A DNA stretch of 11,610 nucleotides from an uncultured Bacilli bacterium (GCA_947631885.1 CANRMZ010000021.1:1-11610), one strand, 5' to 3'; numbered from the stretch's first letter, positions 1 through 7,548 are shown. Translations and numbers: made by a program. Notes: generated from the sequence alone by a model not told the origin.

Positions 1-1084
1 CTTTCGTAGCATTTTTAAGTATCTTAGCACAGTGATTGCCTGCTCTTACACATACTTTATACTTATTTAGATAAAAAGCTACATCTTGGGAGAAAATACC
101 CTCAACATTAAAACTAACAATACCGCTGTCAGCCTCTAAATTAATGATATCGATATAGGGAATTTTAATTAATTTATCTATTAAATACTTACGAAGATAT
201 AACTCTCTTTCATTTATTTTATCCATTCCTATTTTATTAAGATAATCTATGGCAGCGCCAAAAGCTATAACACTCGCAATATTAGGGGTTCCAGCTTCTA
301 GTCTTGTCGGAATATCTTTAAGAAGGATTTCACTAGGGCTATCAAAACTTTCGTTCATTCCTCCTCCTAGATTAATAGGATTCAAATTTTCTAAAAGTTC
401 TTTCTTACCATATAAAATACCAAGTCCTGTAGGACCATACATTTTATGGGCCGAAAAAGCTAGGAAATCACAATCTAAATCTTTAACATCAACTTTTTTA
501 TGAGGAACACTTTGAGCACCATCAACGACAACAAATATGTTATTCTCATGAGCAAATTTACATATTTCTTTAATCGGTCTTACATCCCCAATTACATTAG
601 TAATTTCTGCTATAGCAATTATTTTCGTATTTGGTGTAACTATCTTTTTAACATTATCTAAAGTTACATGATAATTACTATCAAGAGGAATATACTTTAC
701 TATAGCTCCTTTTTCATTTTGAAGTCTAAACCAAGGTAACACATTGGAAGCATGTTCACTTGTTGTAATTAATATCTCATCACCAGCTTCAATTAAAGGA
801 GCGAAAAAACCCGTAGCTATCATATTAAGAGAATCAGTAGCTCCCGAAGTAAAAACGATTTCTTCACTATCCGCATTAAGAAATTTAGCTACCTTTTCTC
901 TGGTGCCTTCATACTCTTGATCTACTTTATAAGAGATATCATAATCACCACGATGGGCATTAGCAGAGTATTTAGAATAATATTCTACGGTTTTATCAAT
1001 GACACATTTAGGTTTTAAACTAGTAGCACCATTATCTAAATATATGATATCTTCCTCTAGCATTGGAAAATCTTCTCTATTCAT
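1..1084 (-). CDS. sufS: SufS-type cysteine desulfurase, 3' end outside the window
   Basis: PLP enzyme that takes sulfur from cysteine, holds it as a persulfide on an active-site Cys and passes it on for Fe-S cluster assembly in the cytosol. The 361 visible residues start MNREDFPML and include the LDNGAT motif near residue 17, the PLP pocket SEHASNV and DGAQS, the PLP-binding Lys214 in SAHKMYGPTG, and the sulfur-carrying Cys352 in VRAGNHCAK. B. subtilis SufS has about 406 residues, so roughly 45 are missing at the left edge. The ATG lies inside the end of sufD (ATGAATAG, 8-base overlap), with AAGGA 5 bases upstream, so translation is probably coupled. Family members usually read HHC or LHC before the active Cys; here it is NHC. 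Order sufC-sufD-sufS matches the Bacillota sufCDSUB operon, so sufU and sufB are expected to follow outside the window. Confidence 0.95.
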   Translation of the reverse strand, partial: MNREDFPMLEEDIIYLDNGATSLKPKCVIDKTVEYYSKYSANAHRGDYDISYKVDQEYEGTREKVAKFLNADSEEIVFTSGATDSLNMIATGFFAPLIEAGDEILITTSEHASNVLPWFRLQNEKGAIVKYIPLDSNYHVTLDNVKKIVTPNTKIIAIAEITNVIGDVRPIKEICKFAHENNIFVVVDGAQSVPHKKVDVKDLDCDFLAFSAHKMYGPTGLGILYGKKELLENLNPINLGGGMNESFDSPSEILLKDIPTRLEAGTPNIASVIAFGAAIDYLNKIGMDKINERELYLRKYLIDKLIKIPYIDIINLEADSGIVSFNVEGIFSQDVAFYLNKYKVCVRAGNHCAKILKNATK

Positions 1085-1664
1085 CCTGTTCCTTTCCATA
1101 ATTTATTTGTTTTAAAAATTCTTTATCAAATAAATTAAATAAAAAACTTTTCTTTAATATCTTTATTGCTTCTTCTTTACTTATACCTTTTGTTTGTAGA
1201 TAAAAAAGTTCCTCTAAAGGATAATGACCGATGGTAGCGTAGTGCTCTGCTTTAACTTCACTCGTATCAATTTCTAAAATAGGCATAAAGTTTAAAGTAC
1301 CATCTTCCAAAATACCTTTTAAATCTTCCACTACTTCATTATCTTTAGTATTTTCGTTAACAGATACTTTAGCATTAACAGTGCCATGATTTTCTAAAGC
1401 AATAGCTCTAAAATTAAGAATATAATGATTATTATTGCCTAAAACATTACCATTAATATTAATAGTGGTATCACTTCTTGCAAATCCTGAGAAATTAATG
1501 ACAACATAACTATTATTATTTTGGGTAGTTTTAATATCTACGCTTTTAAATGAGTTATTAAAAATATTTATAATAAGCATCTCATTATCATTTAAAACAT
1601 ACTCTAGGCTTTCATCATTATCAATTAGATTAACTACTTTTTTATCCATTAGTATTTTATTCAC
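1077..1664 (-). CDS. sufD: Short SufD-type Fe-S scaffold subunit
   Basis: SufD pairs with SufB and the ATPase SufC to form the SufBCD scaffold that builds Fe-S clusters. The C-terminal SufB/SufD core signature is clear: LEIDTSEVKAEHYATIGHYP followed by LEELFYLQTKGISKEEA. Its His corresponds to the His of the HGAT motif of the family. The N-terminal part is a beta-rich stretch typical of the SufBD beta-helix, but the large N-terminal domain is missing: about 195 residues against more than 400 in B. subtilis. I place the start at the GTG at 1664 because GTGAATAA overlaps the sufC stop by 8 bases, just like three other junctions here. An ATG at 1679 would give 200 residues and a 23-base overlap, and an ATG at 1649 is also possible. 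Both neighbours overlap it, so the short length looks genuine rather than a broken gene. Confidence 0.85.
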   Translation of the reverse strand: MNKILMDKKVVNLIDNDESLEYVLNDNEMLIINIFNNSFKSVDIKTTQNNNSYVVINFSGFARSDTTININGNVLGNNNHYILNFRAIALENHGTVNAKVSVNENTKDNEVVEDLKGILEDGTLNFMPILEIDTSEVKAEHYATIGHYPLEELFYLQTKGISKEEAIKILKKSFLFNLFDKEFLKQINYGKEQDE

Positions 1665-2409
1665 TTTTTCCATCTTCATCTATAATATTAGACCTAAAAC
1701 CGGAAGATTCTATCTCTTCTGCTAAATGATAATCTCCTGTTTTAACAATCTTTCCTCCTGATAAAATATGAACATAATTAGGTTTGATATAATCAAGTAG
1801 TTGTTTATGGTGCGTAACGATTAATATTGTGCATCCCGTTTCTTTATGATAATCATTTATAAAGTTTGCTACAACTTTGATAGCATCAACATCAAGGCCG
1901 GAGTCAATCTCATCTAAAATAAGCATACTAGGCTTAAGGATTGCTGCATGTAAAAGTTCAACCTTTTTTCTTTCGCCACCTGATGCTCCTACATTTACTT
2001 CTTTATGAATAAACTTAGGATCAAGTTCTAGCTTCTTACAAGCATCTTCCATCTCTTTATTAAACTTAAAGATATTAATATTTTCACTGCTTTTTTCTCT
2101 TAGTGCCGTTCTTAATACTTCCATATTAGTAACGCCTTCGATAGATATTGGATTTTGCGAAATAAGCATGATACCCTCTTTAGCTATCTCATAAGTAGGT
2201 TTACCTAAAATATCTTTACCATTATAAATAATAGAGCCTCTTTTTACTTCATAATGGGGATCATTTAAGATAATCTTACATAATGTTGATTTACCTATTC
2301 CATTTTTACCCATGATAGCGTGTACTTCACCATCATTTATATCTAAAGAAAACTCATCTAATATTTTTTTATTTTCGATATATGCTGTTAAATTATTTAC
2401 TTTAAACAT
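1657..2409 (-). CDS. sufC: SufC, ABC-type ATPase of the SUF system
   Basis: Cytosolic ABC ATPase of 250 residues that drives shape changes in the SufBCD scaffold. All ABC motifs are present: Walker A GKNGIGKST (34-42), Q-loop Gln85 in LISQNP, signature GASGGERKK (141-149), Walker B LILDEIDSGLD (163-173) and the H-loop His200 in VTHH. The DEIDSGLD form of Walker B is diagnostic of SufC rather than of a transporter ATPase, and there is no membrane partner nearby. Length is normal for SufC (about 250-260). The ATG at 2409 has GGTGA about 6 bases upstream. It is the first gene of the suf operon here; its promoter and inverted repeat lie at 2427-2454. Confidence 0.97.
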   Translation of the reverse strand: MFKVNNLTAYIENKKILDEFSLDINDGEVHAIMGKNGIGKSTLCKIILNDPHYEVKRGSIIYNGKDILGKPTYEIAKEGIMLISQNPISIEGVTNMEVLRTALREKSSENINIFKFNKEMEDACKKLELDPKFIHKEVNVGASGGERKKVELLHAAILKPSMLILDEIDSGLDVDAIKVVANFINDYHKETGCTILIVTHHKQLLDYIKPNYVHILSGGKIVKTGDYHLAEEIESSGFRSNIIDEDGKSE

Positions 2410-2426
2410 ACCGCGTCACCAACCAT

Positions 2427-2454
2427 ATTTTACCATGATTAACACTTTTGTTAA
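2427..2454 (-). promoter_or_regulatory. suf operon promoter
   Basis: On the minus strand: -35 TTAACA (2449-2454), 16-base spacer, extended -10 TGGTAAAAT (2427-2435), about 18 bases before the sufC start. The -35 box is one arm of the inverted repeat listed separately. This is a sequence match only. Confidence 0.6.
2439..2454. promoter_or_regulatory. Inverted repeat over the suf -35 box, candidate operator
   Basis: Perfect 6-4-6 palindrome TTAACA-CTTT-TGTTAA. It covers the -35 box and upstream half of the spacer of the suf promoter, where a dimeric repressor would block RNA polymerase. I cannot name the regulator; no regulator gene is next to it in this window. Confidence 0.4.
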
Positions 2455-2480
2455 ATACATATTTTCCTTTAAAAAATCAC

Positions 2481-2509
2481 TTGATAAAATATCATATCTT
2501 AAGTACAAT
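2481..2509 (+). promoter_or_regulatory. Promoter of the Lys-rich membrane protein gene
   Basis: TTGATA (2481-2486), exact 17-base spacer, TACAAT (2504-2509). It is divergent from the suf promoter, with about 25 bases between the two -35 boxes. A strong sigma-A-type match, 28 bases before the chosen ATG. Confidence 0.7.
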
Positions 2510-2537
2510 AATAATATAAATATGAAGAGGGATGTAT

Positions 2538-2957
2538 ATGAATCGGGTTTTTGATCCAATAGATATTGTTTTTATTGCATTGATATCATTATACTTTGTG
2601 ATACTATTTATAATCATTATTACATGGTATTACAGAAAGCAAAAGCCAAATGATCAAAGACACAAGGTTGTTAGAATTGAAAAACCGGTTCGTCATAAAG
2701 TTGTTAAGATTACTAAAGCAAGTTCTAAAGCTAGAAAGAATCTTAAGAAGAAAAAGGCTAAAACATTATCTGCTCCGCAAAAGGTTACAGCAAGAAGAAA
2801 TCCTGATAAAACAAATAGTGCTAAAAAGAAAAATACGCCGAAAAAGAAAAATGCCTCTACTGCTCCTAGCATAAGGGGAAAATCAGCTACTAAAAAGAGT
2901 CCTGCGCAAAGGAAAAAAGCACCAAAGAAAAACGGCGCTAACAAAAAGAAAAAATAA
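2538..2957 (+). CDS. Single-helix membrane protein with a Lys-rich, histone-H1-like tail
   Basis: Not a named family that I recognise. It has 139 residues: a short N-terminus, one hydrophobic helix (about 8-31), then about 105 residues dominated by Lys, Arg, Ala, Pro, Ser and Thr with almost no hydrophobic residues, ending NGANKKKK. Blocks such as AKKKNTPKKKN, ATKKSP and QRKKAPKKN resemble the low-complexity tails of histone-H1-like bacterial proteins. By the positive-inside rule the tail should be cytoplasmic, so a membrane-attached nucleic-acid or ribosome binder is possible, but that is inference. I chose the ATG at 2538 over the one at 2532 because AGAGGG ends 6-7 bases before it; the earlier ATG has no room for a ribosome site. 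It has its own promoter and a perfect terminator, so it is a single-gene unit. The reverse-strand frame is a shadow. Confidence 0.75.
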   Translation: MNRVFDPIDIVFIALISLYFVILFIIIITWYYRKQKPNDQRHKVVRIEKPVRHKVVKITKASSKARKNLKKKKAKTLSAPQKVTARRNPDKTNSAKKKNTPKKKNASTAPSIRGKSATKKSPAQRKKAPKKNGANKKKK

Positions 2958-2993
2958 ACCTATAAAGTATAAAACTTTATAGGTTTTCTTTTT
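2956..2993. terminator. Bidirectional terminator between convergent genes
   Basis: Perfect 13-bp stem (2956-2968 with 2974-2986) and 5-base loop ATAAA. On plus it is followed by TTCTTTTT. On minus the A-rich end of the Lys-rich gene becomes a T-rich tract, so the hairpin can also end the LCP operon. It overlaps the stop codons of both genes. Confidence 0.9.
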
Positions 2994-4848
2994 AATCAAT
3001 AGCGCCGATTATATAGAAGTTTATTTCATCAACATCTGTAGCTATCGTACCAGCATGAGGGTCTTGATAAGCTATCATATCTGAATCAAATGAGGCATCA
3101 TAATACTTACTTGATTTATCAATATAAATATAATTACAATCATAGTTATTACTTTCACAGTAATCTTTAGTATCTTCTTTTGTCTTACCAACAAAATCTT
3201 CGATAACATAGCTATTTTTTTCGCCTCTTAGGTTTTTACCAGCAATATTTTCTTGATATACTTCATTAATTGAATAGTTAAAACTCTTAGTTAAAGTTGG
3301 TTTTTCTAAATCAAGATTAATGCGCATAGCTTCAGTAATTTCCTCTAAACTATCTTTATAATAACCTAAAGCATATGTTACCATTCCTGATGGTAAATAA
3401 ACATTTAAATTATAGATTTCTAGATAAGATTTTCTAATATTAATAAACTCTTCATCTTGCATGGCTCTTGAAACCATATCTTTTAAAATGTCATATCCTG
3501 ATAGAATTTGATCAGTACTCATATTCGTAGCAATATTATTACTTACAGCATCAAATACTTTCTTAAATTCATCATAGCTTCTGATTTGAGCAGCTTTTTT
3601 AGCTATAGCAAGGATTATATCTTGTTGATGTCTATTACGGGCTAGGTCACTATCCGCATACATATGGCGGCATCTAGCATAAGCTAAAGCTTGTTCACCA
3701 TCAAGATGTTGATTTCCAAGGCCAATATAAACGGTTTTATCGCCCCACTGACGGTCTGAATTTTGTTCACAAACCATGCCATTGCAATTATGACCTTGAT
3801 TGTTAAAAGTATATGGTTCTTCGACAAAGACATCGACACCTCCAAGAGCCTCGACTAAGTCTACGACACCCTTAAAATCAATCTTAACATAGTAATCAAT
3901 ATCTACTTTAGTTAAATCTTCTACCGTATCAATTACACATGAAGTGCTATAGGCTGCTGAAGAATTAATTTTAGCTTCAACTCCCCCACGGCAAGCAATA
4001 GGAACATAAGTATCTCTTGGAATACTAAATAATGTAGCACTTAATGTTTTAGGATTAAATGTAGCAAGAATTAAAGTATCACCATTAAAGGCTGCATTAG
4101 CATTAAGGCCATCGCTTTCGGAATCAACACCCATAATAAGCACTGTTACAGGTTCAGTTAATGATTTATTGGATGCTAAAGATAAATCTTTGTTCTTAAA
4201 TTCACCACTTATTTCATATAATATCTTCGTTTCACTACCAATGGAGGCAAAATCTTCCTCCGAGCTATACAATATTACATAGTTATTAGAAACAAAGGCT
4301 GCATCAACATCGCCATTATATAATGCATATAACATCTCCAACGGATCATCATAATATTTAGTTTTATTTGTTAATTTATTTTCTTTAATTAATCTTTTAG
4401 CTAAGATATTTCCTTCGATATTATCTTCATCTTTAATAAGGCCTATGATGGAATCTTCATTAAAATCAGTCTTATTAAGAGCTATCAAATTAGTTGTATA
4501 AGTTATCTTATCACTATCAAGTAATCCCGATAGCATATCTAAACCAATGCCTATTATCTTAGAGCTAAAGAAGAAAATAACAATAAAGATAATAGATATT
4601 AAACTATTTATATAAAATCCTACATATTTTTTATTGCCAATCTTAACAAGGGAATAAAATAAATAAAAGATAAAATATAATAGAAATAAACCAATAGCAA
4701 TATATCTTATTAAGGTTTCGATACTAGTTAAAGAAACAATATTTTTAGTAAAGAAGATAAATCCTATAAGATAGCAAATACCTATTAAGAAAAATAATAA
4801 TCTTGCAAATAATTTACCTTTTTTAAATCTTTTTAATAATTTATTCAT
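2992..4848 (-). CDS. LCP (LytR-CpsA-Psr) family envelope polymer transferase with PASTA-like C-terminus
   Basis: LCP enzymes move lipid-linked teichoic acid or other glycopolymers onto peptidoglycan outside the membrane. The 618 residues contain three membrane helices (about 14-34, 45-66, 78-104), a region like a small periplasmic-binding-protein domain (about 115-215, DPLEMLYALYNGDVDAAFV), the LCP domain (about 235-420) and a PASTA-like domain (about 547-615, VIEDFVGKTKEDT then YQDPHAGT). LCP landmarks are GDTLILATFNPKT with Asp257, SIPRDTYV with Arg278, DIDYYVKIDFKGVVDLVEAL, and LDGEQALAYARCRH followed by DLARNRHQQ. The Arg normally just before the first Asp (RSDT) is not seen; the sequence is FNGDT. 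The ATG at 4848 has GAGG 6 bases upstream and overlaps the previous stop (ATGAATAA); a GTG at 4860 would add four residues. It is the last gene of the operon. The PASTA call rests on motif resemblance. Confidence 0.88.
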   Translation of the reverse strand: MNKLLKRFKKGKLFARLLFFLIGICYLIGFIFFTKNIVSLTSIETLIRYIAIGLFLLYFIFYLFYSLVKIGNKKYVGFYINSLISIIFIVIFFFSSKIIGIGLDMLSGLLDSDKITYTTNLIALNKTDFNEDSIIGLIKDEDNIEGNILAKRLIKENKLTNKTKYYDDPLEMLYALYNGDVDAAFVSNNYVILYSSEEDFASIGSETKILYEISGEFKNKDLSLASNKSLTEPVTVLIMGVDSESDGLNANAAFNGDTLILATFNPKTLSATLFSIPRDTYVPIACRGGVEAKINSSAAYSTSCVIDTVEDLTKVDIDYYVKIDFKGVVDLVEALGGVDVFVEEPYTFNNQGHNCNGMVCEQNSDRQWGDKTVYIGLGNQHLDGEQALAYARCRHMYADSDLARNRHQQDIILAIAKKAAQIRSYDEFKKVFDAVSNNIATNMSTDQILSGYDILKDMVSRAMQDEEFINIRKSYLEIYNLNVYLPSGMVTYALGYYKDSLEEITEAMRINLDLEKPTLTKSFNYSINEVYQENIAGKNLRGEKNSYVIEDFVGKTKEDTKDYCESNNYDCNYIYIDKSSKYYDASFDSDMIAYQDPHAGTIATDVDEINFYIIGAID

Positions 4849-5476
4849 CTTGAGCCTCACTGGTTATAAACTCTCCTATATATAGCTTATTATCTACTTT
4901 AAAGACAGTTATTTCAGCTTGCTCGTCATAGCCTAAATCTTTAACATAATCCCATTTTATTTTTACATCATAAGCATCATAAGTTTCTTCATTATAATCA
5001 AAAGTAGTCTCACTACTTTCAATACTTTCTATTTTCTTAACTTCTGGTAATTTAACATCACGATTATCAATATAACCTATATAGTTATATAAAGTCCCCA
5101 TTACATTATATTTATATTCATCTACATCATCAGGATATATATACTCTACTCCCCCGACATCATAAGTATCTATTTTATTAGAGATAGTATATAAATCGAT
5201 AACAAATAATTTACTTAAACATTCAGCGTATTTTTGATAGTCTATATCATCGGCAGATAAAATAGTATCAAGTTCATTAAAAGTATCAACCATTAATTTA
5301 GTATCACGTTTTTCTAGCTTGTATCCGTATTCACTTATTTCTTTTACAACAACAGCTTTTTTATTATTTTTCTTAAAAAAGCTATTATAAATTATGACCC
5401 CTATTATAATAGCTATAACCAAAAGAAATAAAATGCCTACTAAAGCGAGTTTTTTCTTTTTCTTTGGTCTATTCAC
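4841..5476 (-). CDS. Membrane-anchored extracytoplasmic protein of unknown function
   Basis: No family recognised. It has 211 residues: a basic N-terminus (MNRPKKKKKL), one membrane helix (about 10-31), then a roughly 175-residue domain rich in Asp, Glu and Tyr that should lie outside the membrane. The domain reads as helices to about 105, then a beta-rich half ending VFKVDNKLYIGEF. There is no lipobox and no Cys pair. The start is GTG at 5476: AGGAGG sits 6-7 bases upstream and GTGAATAG overlaps the end of the LtaS-like gene by 8 bases, while its own end overlaps the LCP gene by 8 bases. This tight coupling between a polymer synthase and a polymer transferase suggests an accessory or partner protein in envelope polymer assembly. 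That role is inferred from position only. Confidence 0.8.
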   Translation of the reverse strand: MNRPKKKKKLALVGILFLLVIAIIIGVIIYNSFFKKNNKKAVVVKEISEYGYKLEKRDTKLMVDTFNELDTILSADDIDYQKYAECLSKLFVIDLYTISNKIDTYDVGGVEYIYPDDVDEYKYNVMGTLYNYIGYIDNRDVKLPEVKKIESIESSETTFDYNEETYDAYDVKIKWDYVKDLGYDEQAEITVFKVDNKLYIGEFITSEAQDE

Positions 5477-7484
5477 TTGTTGCCTCCTTTTTATCTAACA
5501 AATTATAAACAATTATTGAGTTTGAAACTTCAAGAAGATTATCAACATATTCTTTTCTTGAAGAAATATAATCATCATCAATTACAATATCAGTATTAAT
5601 AGGTTTAAACTCTTCTACAGAATTATTATAGTATAAAGCATTAGTTAAGAAACTACCATCAGGGAATGGAATAATATTATCATCTTTAATATTAAAGATA
5701 TCATGACCTAAAGCATATTCATTTTTTAAGCCAAACATATTAAGAATCGTAGGTTGTAAATCTAACATACCCATGTAATAATTAACTGTACCCGTAAATA
5801 CATTCTTAAGTTCAGGATTCTTAGTCCATATTATAAGAGGTGTATTCTTATTTAAACTATGATCATATGAATCATATGATGTATATTCTTCATCATCTTC
5901 TTCATAAAGTTCACCATCAGTAATCTTGTGATTATATAGATAGTTTAATTCTTTACGAGTTAATTTAGCATCATGATCACCATAGAAAGCAAATATAGTA
6001 TCATTAAAATAATCTGAGTTTTTAATATAAGAGATAAAATCTCCTAAGGCTTCATCAGCATAATGAGCACTATGAATATAGTTACCTACTGGTGTACCTT
6101 CTAGAAAATCAGTTGTAATTTGATCATACTCTCCTGTTTGTTCATTTAAAACCGTAGTAGTTTCTGATAAATCAAATTCTCCATATTTATCCACAAAAGT
6201 AAATGGTGAGTGATTAGACAAAGTAATTACTTCAGCCATATAATTAGGATAATTCTCTTCAATATTTTCCATAAGAGGAATAGCTTCTTTAAAGAATAAT
6301 TTATCATTAATTCCTAAATTTATAACATCATCTTCGGTATACTCAAAGTTTTCTTCAAAATAAAGTCCTTGATATCCAAGTGATGGATGAGCTTTATTAC
6401 GGCCCCACATTGTCGCAGCATTACCATGCATACTATATGTGTAATATCCTTTTGCACCTAAAATCTTCATTGTTGTATTATAGTTGTTACGATAATAATT
6501 AATAAATACTGTACCTGAAACCGCAGGCATTAAACTTGATGACATCGTAAATTCGGTATCAGACGATGTACCTGTTGATATCTGAGGATAGAAATGTGGG
6601 AAGAACATTCCTTCATTTGCTAAAGCATTTAAATAAGGAGTTACTTCTCCACCATTAAATTTAAGGTTCATCAAGAATGTTTGCATACCTTCCATATGCA
6701 CAAATACAATATTCTTACCTTCAAGAATACCTGTATACTTATTCTCTTGTTTATATAAATTACGATCTTCAGAATTATAGAAATTATTAAATAATTCTAA
6801 AGCATCTTCATAGCCAAATAGACTAGATATCTTTGGTTTTAAAGTTTGAACTAAATCATTACCATGGTATAAAAGAATACCAAATCTTTCAACAATAGAT
6901 TGACGATACCATTGTTTCTTTAAACGCGAATAATCTGTACCAGTAGCGTTCAAAAAAGATATAGCAATTAAAGCAATAGCCACGATACTAGTACCTAAAG
7001 CCATTATCTTGCCTCTTTCAATCTTATCTATAAAAGCATAGTAAGATGAATATGATAATTTTCGATGAATAACATAAAATAATATAGGAATTAAGATAAA
7101 GACAATAAGCACAGGATTAAGTCTATCTAGTATTGAACCTGTTACTGTTTCAGCTTGTGAAAGCGTTGCTAAATCCCCCGCGGAAGCAAAGTTATTGTAA
7201 AAAACATAATATATAGAATTAATTATTCCAAGTAAGCAAAAAAAGCATAACCACAAAAAGTAATACCTAAATTGCTTTTTAGGTTTAATAAAGTAGCCTA
7301 AAGCTCCAATTAAGACAATAATGCCTAAATCAGTCATTGAAGCATATAGATTAGGAGAACTACCAATAGTAAGTCTTCTTACAATTATTGTAGCTATAAG
7401 TGAAAGCACAACATATGATAAGAATAATCTATTAGTAATTATATATTCAATCAATTTTTTATAAGCTTTTTTTACCTTTTTCAA
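5469..7484 (-). CDS. LtaS-type lipoteichoic acid synthase / sulfatase-fold membrane enzyme
   Basis: Polytopic phosphoglycerol transferase of the LtaS family. Such enzymes take glycerol phosphate from phosphatidylglycerol and build lipoteichoic acid or decorate a glycolipid outside the membrane. The 671 residues have five N-terminal helices (about 18-36, 50-66, 73-96, 122-140, 159-178) and a sulfatase-fold domain from about 255, as in S. aureus LtaS (646 residues). Metal and active-site matches: Glu265 in HMEGMQ, the nucleophile segment TGTSSDTEF (304-312), Trp360 and Arg362 in MWGRN, His425 in LSNHSPF, and Asp503-His504 in FYGDHD. By alignment Ser307 takes the place of the catalytic Thr. The start is TTG at 7484, with AAGGG 7 bases upstream; no nearby ATG fits. 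First gene of a three-gene operon. Polymer type cannot be told from sequence. Confidence 0.9.
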   Translation of the reverse strand: MKKVKKAYKKLIEYIITNRLFLSYVVLSLIATIIVRRLTIGSSPNLYASMTDLGIIVLIGALGYFIKPKKQFRYYFLWLCFFCLLGIINSIYYVFYNNFASAGDLATLSQAETVTGSILDRLNPVLIVFILIPILFYVIHRKLSYSSYYAFIDKIERGKIMALGTSIVAIALIAISFLNATGTDYSRLKKQWYRQSIVERFGILLYHGNDLVQTLKPKISSLFGYEDALELFNNFYNSEDRNLYKQENKYTGILEGKNIVFVHMEGMQTFLMNLKFNGGEVTPYLNALANEGMFFPHFYPQISTGTSSDTEFTMSSSLMPAVSGTVFINYYRNNYNTTMKILGAKGYYTYSMHGNAATMWGRNKAHPSLGYQGLYFEENFEYTEDDVINLGINDKLFFKEAIPLMENIEENYPNYMAEVITLSNHSPFTFVDKYGEFDLSETTTVLNEQTGEYDQITTDFLEGTPVGNYIHSAHYADEALGDFISYIKNSDYFNDTIFAFYGDHDAKLTRKELNYLYNHKITDGELYEEDDEEYTSYDSYDHSLNKNTPLIIWTKNPELKNVFTGTVNYYMGMLDLQPTILNMFGLKNEYALGHDIFNIKDDNIIPFPDGSFLTNALYYNNSVEEFKPINTDIVIDDDYISSRKEYVDNLLEVSNSIIVYNLLDKKEATSE

Positions 7485-7513
7485 CTTATTTCCCTTCTTA
7501 ATTTTCTAGAACA

Positions 7514-7542
7514 ATTATACCAACATATAAAAAAATTAGCAA
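7514..7542 (-). promoter_or_regulatory. Promoter of the envelope operon
   Basis: On the minus strand: TTGCTA (7537-7542), 17-base spacer, extended -10 TGGTATAAT (7514-7522). It lies about 30 bases before the TTG start of the LtaS-like gene and back to back with the tRNA promoter; the two -35 boxes are 6 bases apart. Confidence 0.7.
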
Positions 7543-7548
7543 ATAATC

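Noticed and set aside
249..503. 84-residue plus-strand ORF
   Set aside because: Lies fully opposite the sufS frame, which is strongly coding; no ribosome site.
2410..2537. Riboswitch or T-box in front of sufC or the Lys-rich gene
   Set aside because: Leaders are too short, about 20-30 bases after the predicted promoters.
2312..2554. 80-residue plus-strand ORF across the sufC start and intergenic region
   Set aside because: Antisense to sufC and runs through two promoters; shadow frame.
2650..2944. Other frames inside the Lys-rich gene
   Set aside because: By-products of its repetitive AAR-rich codons.
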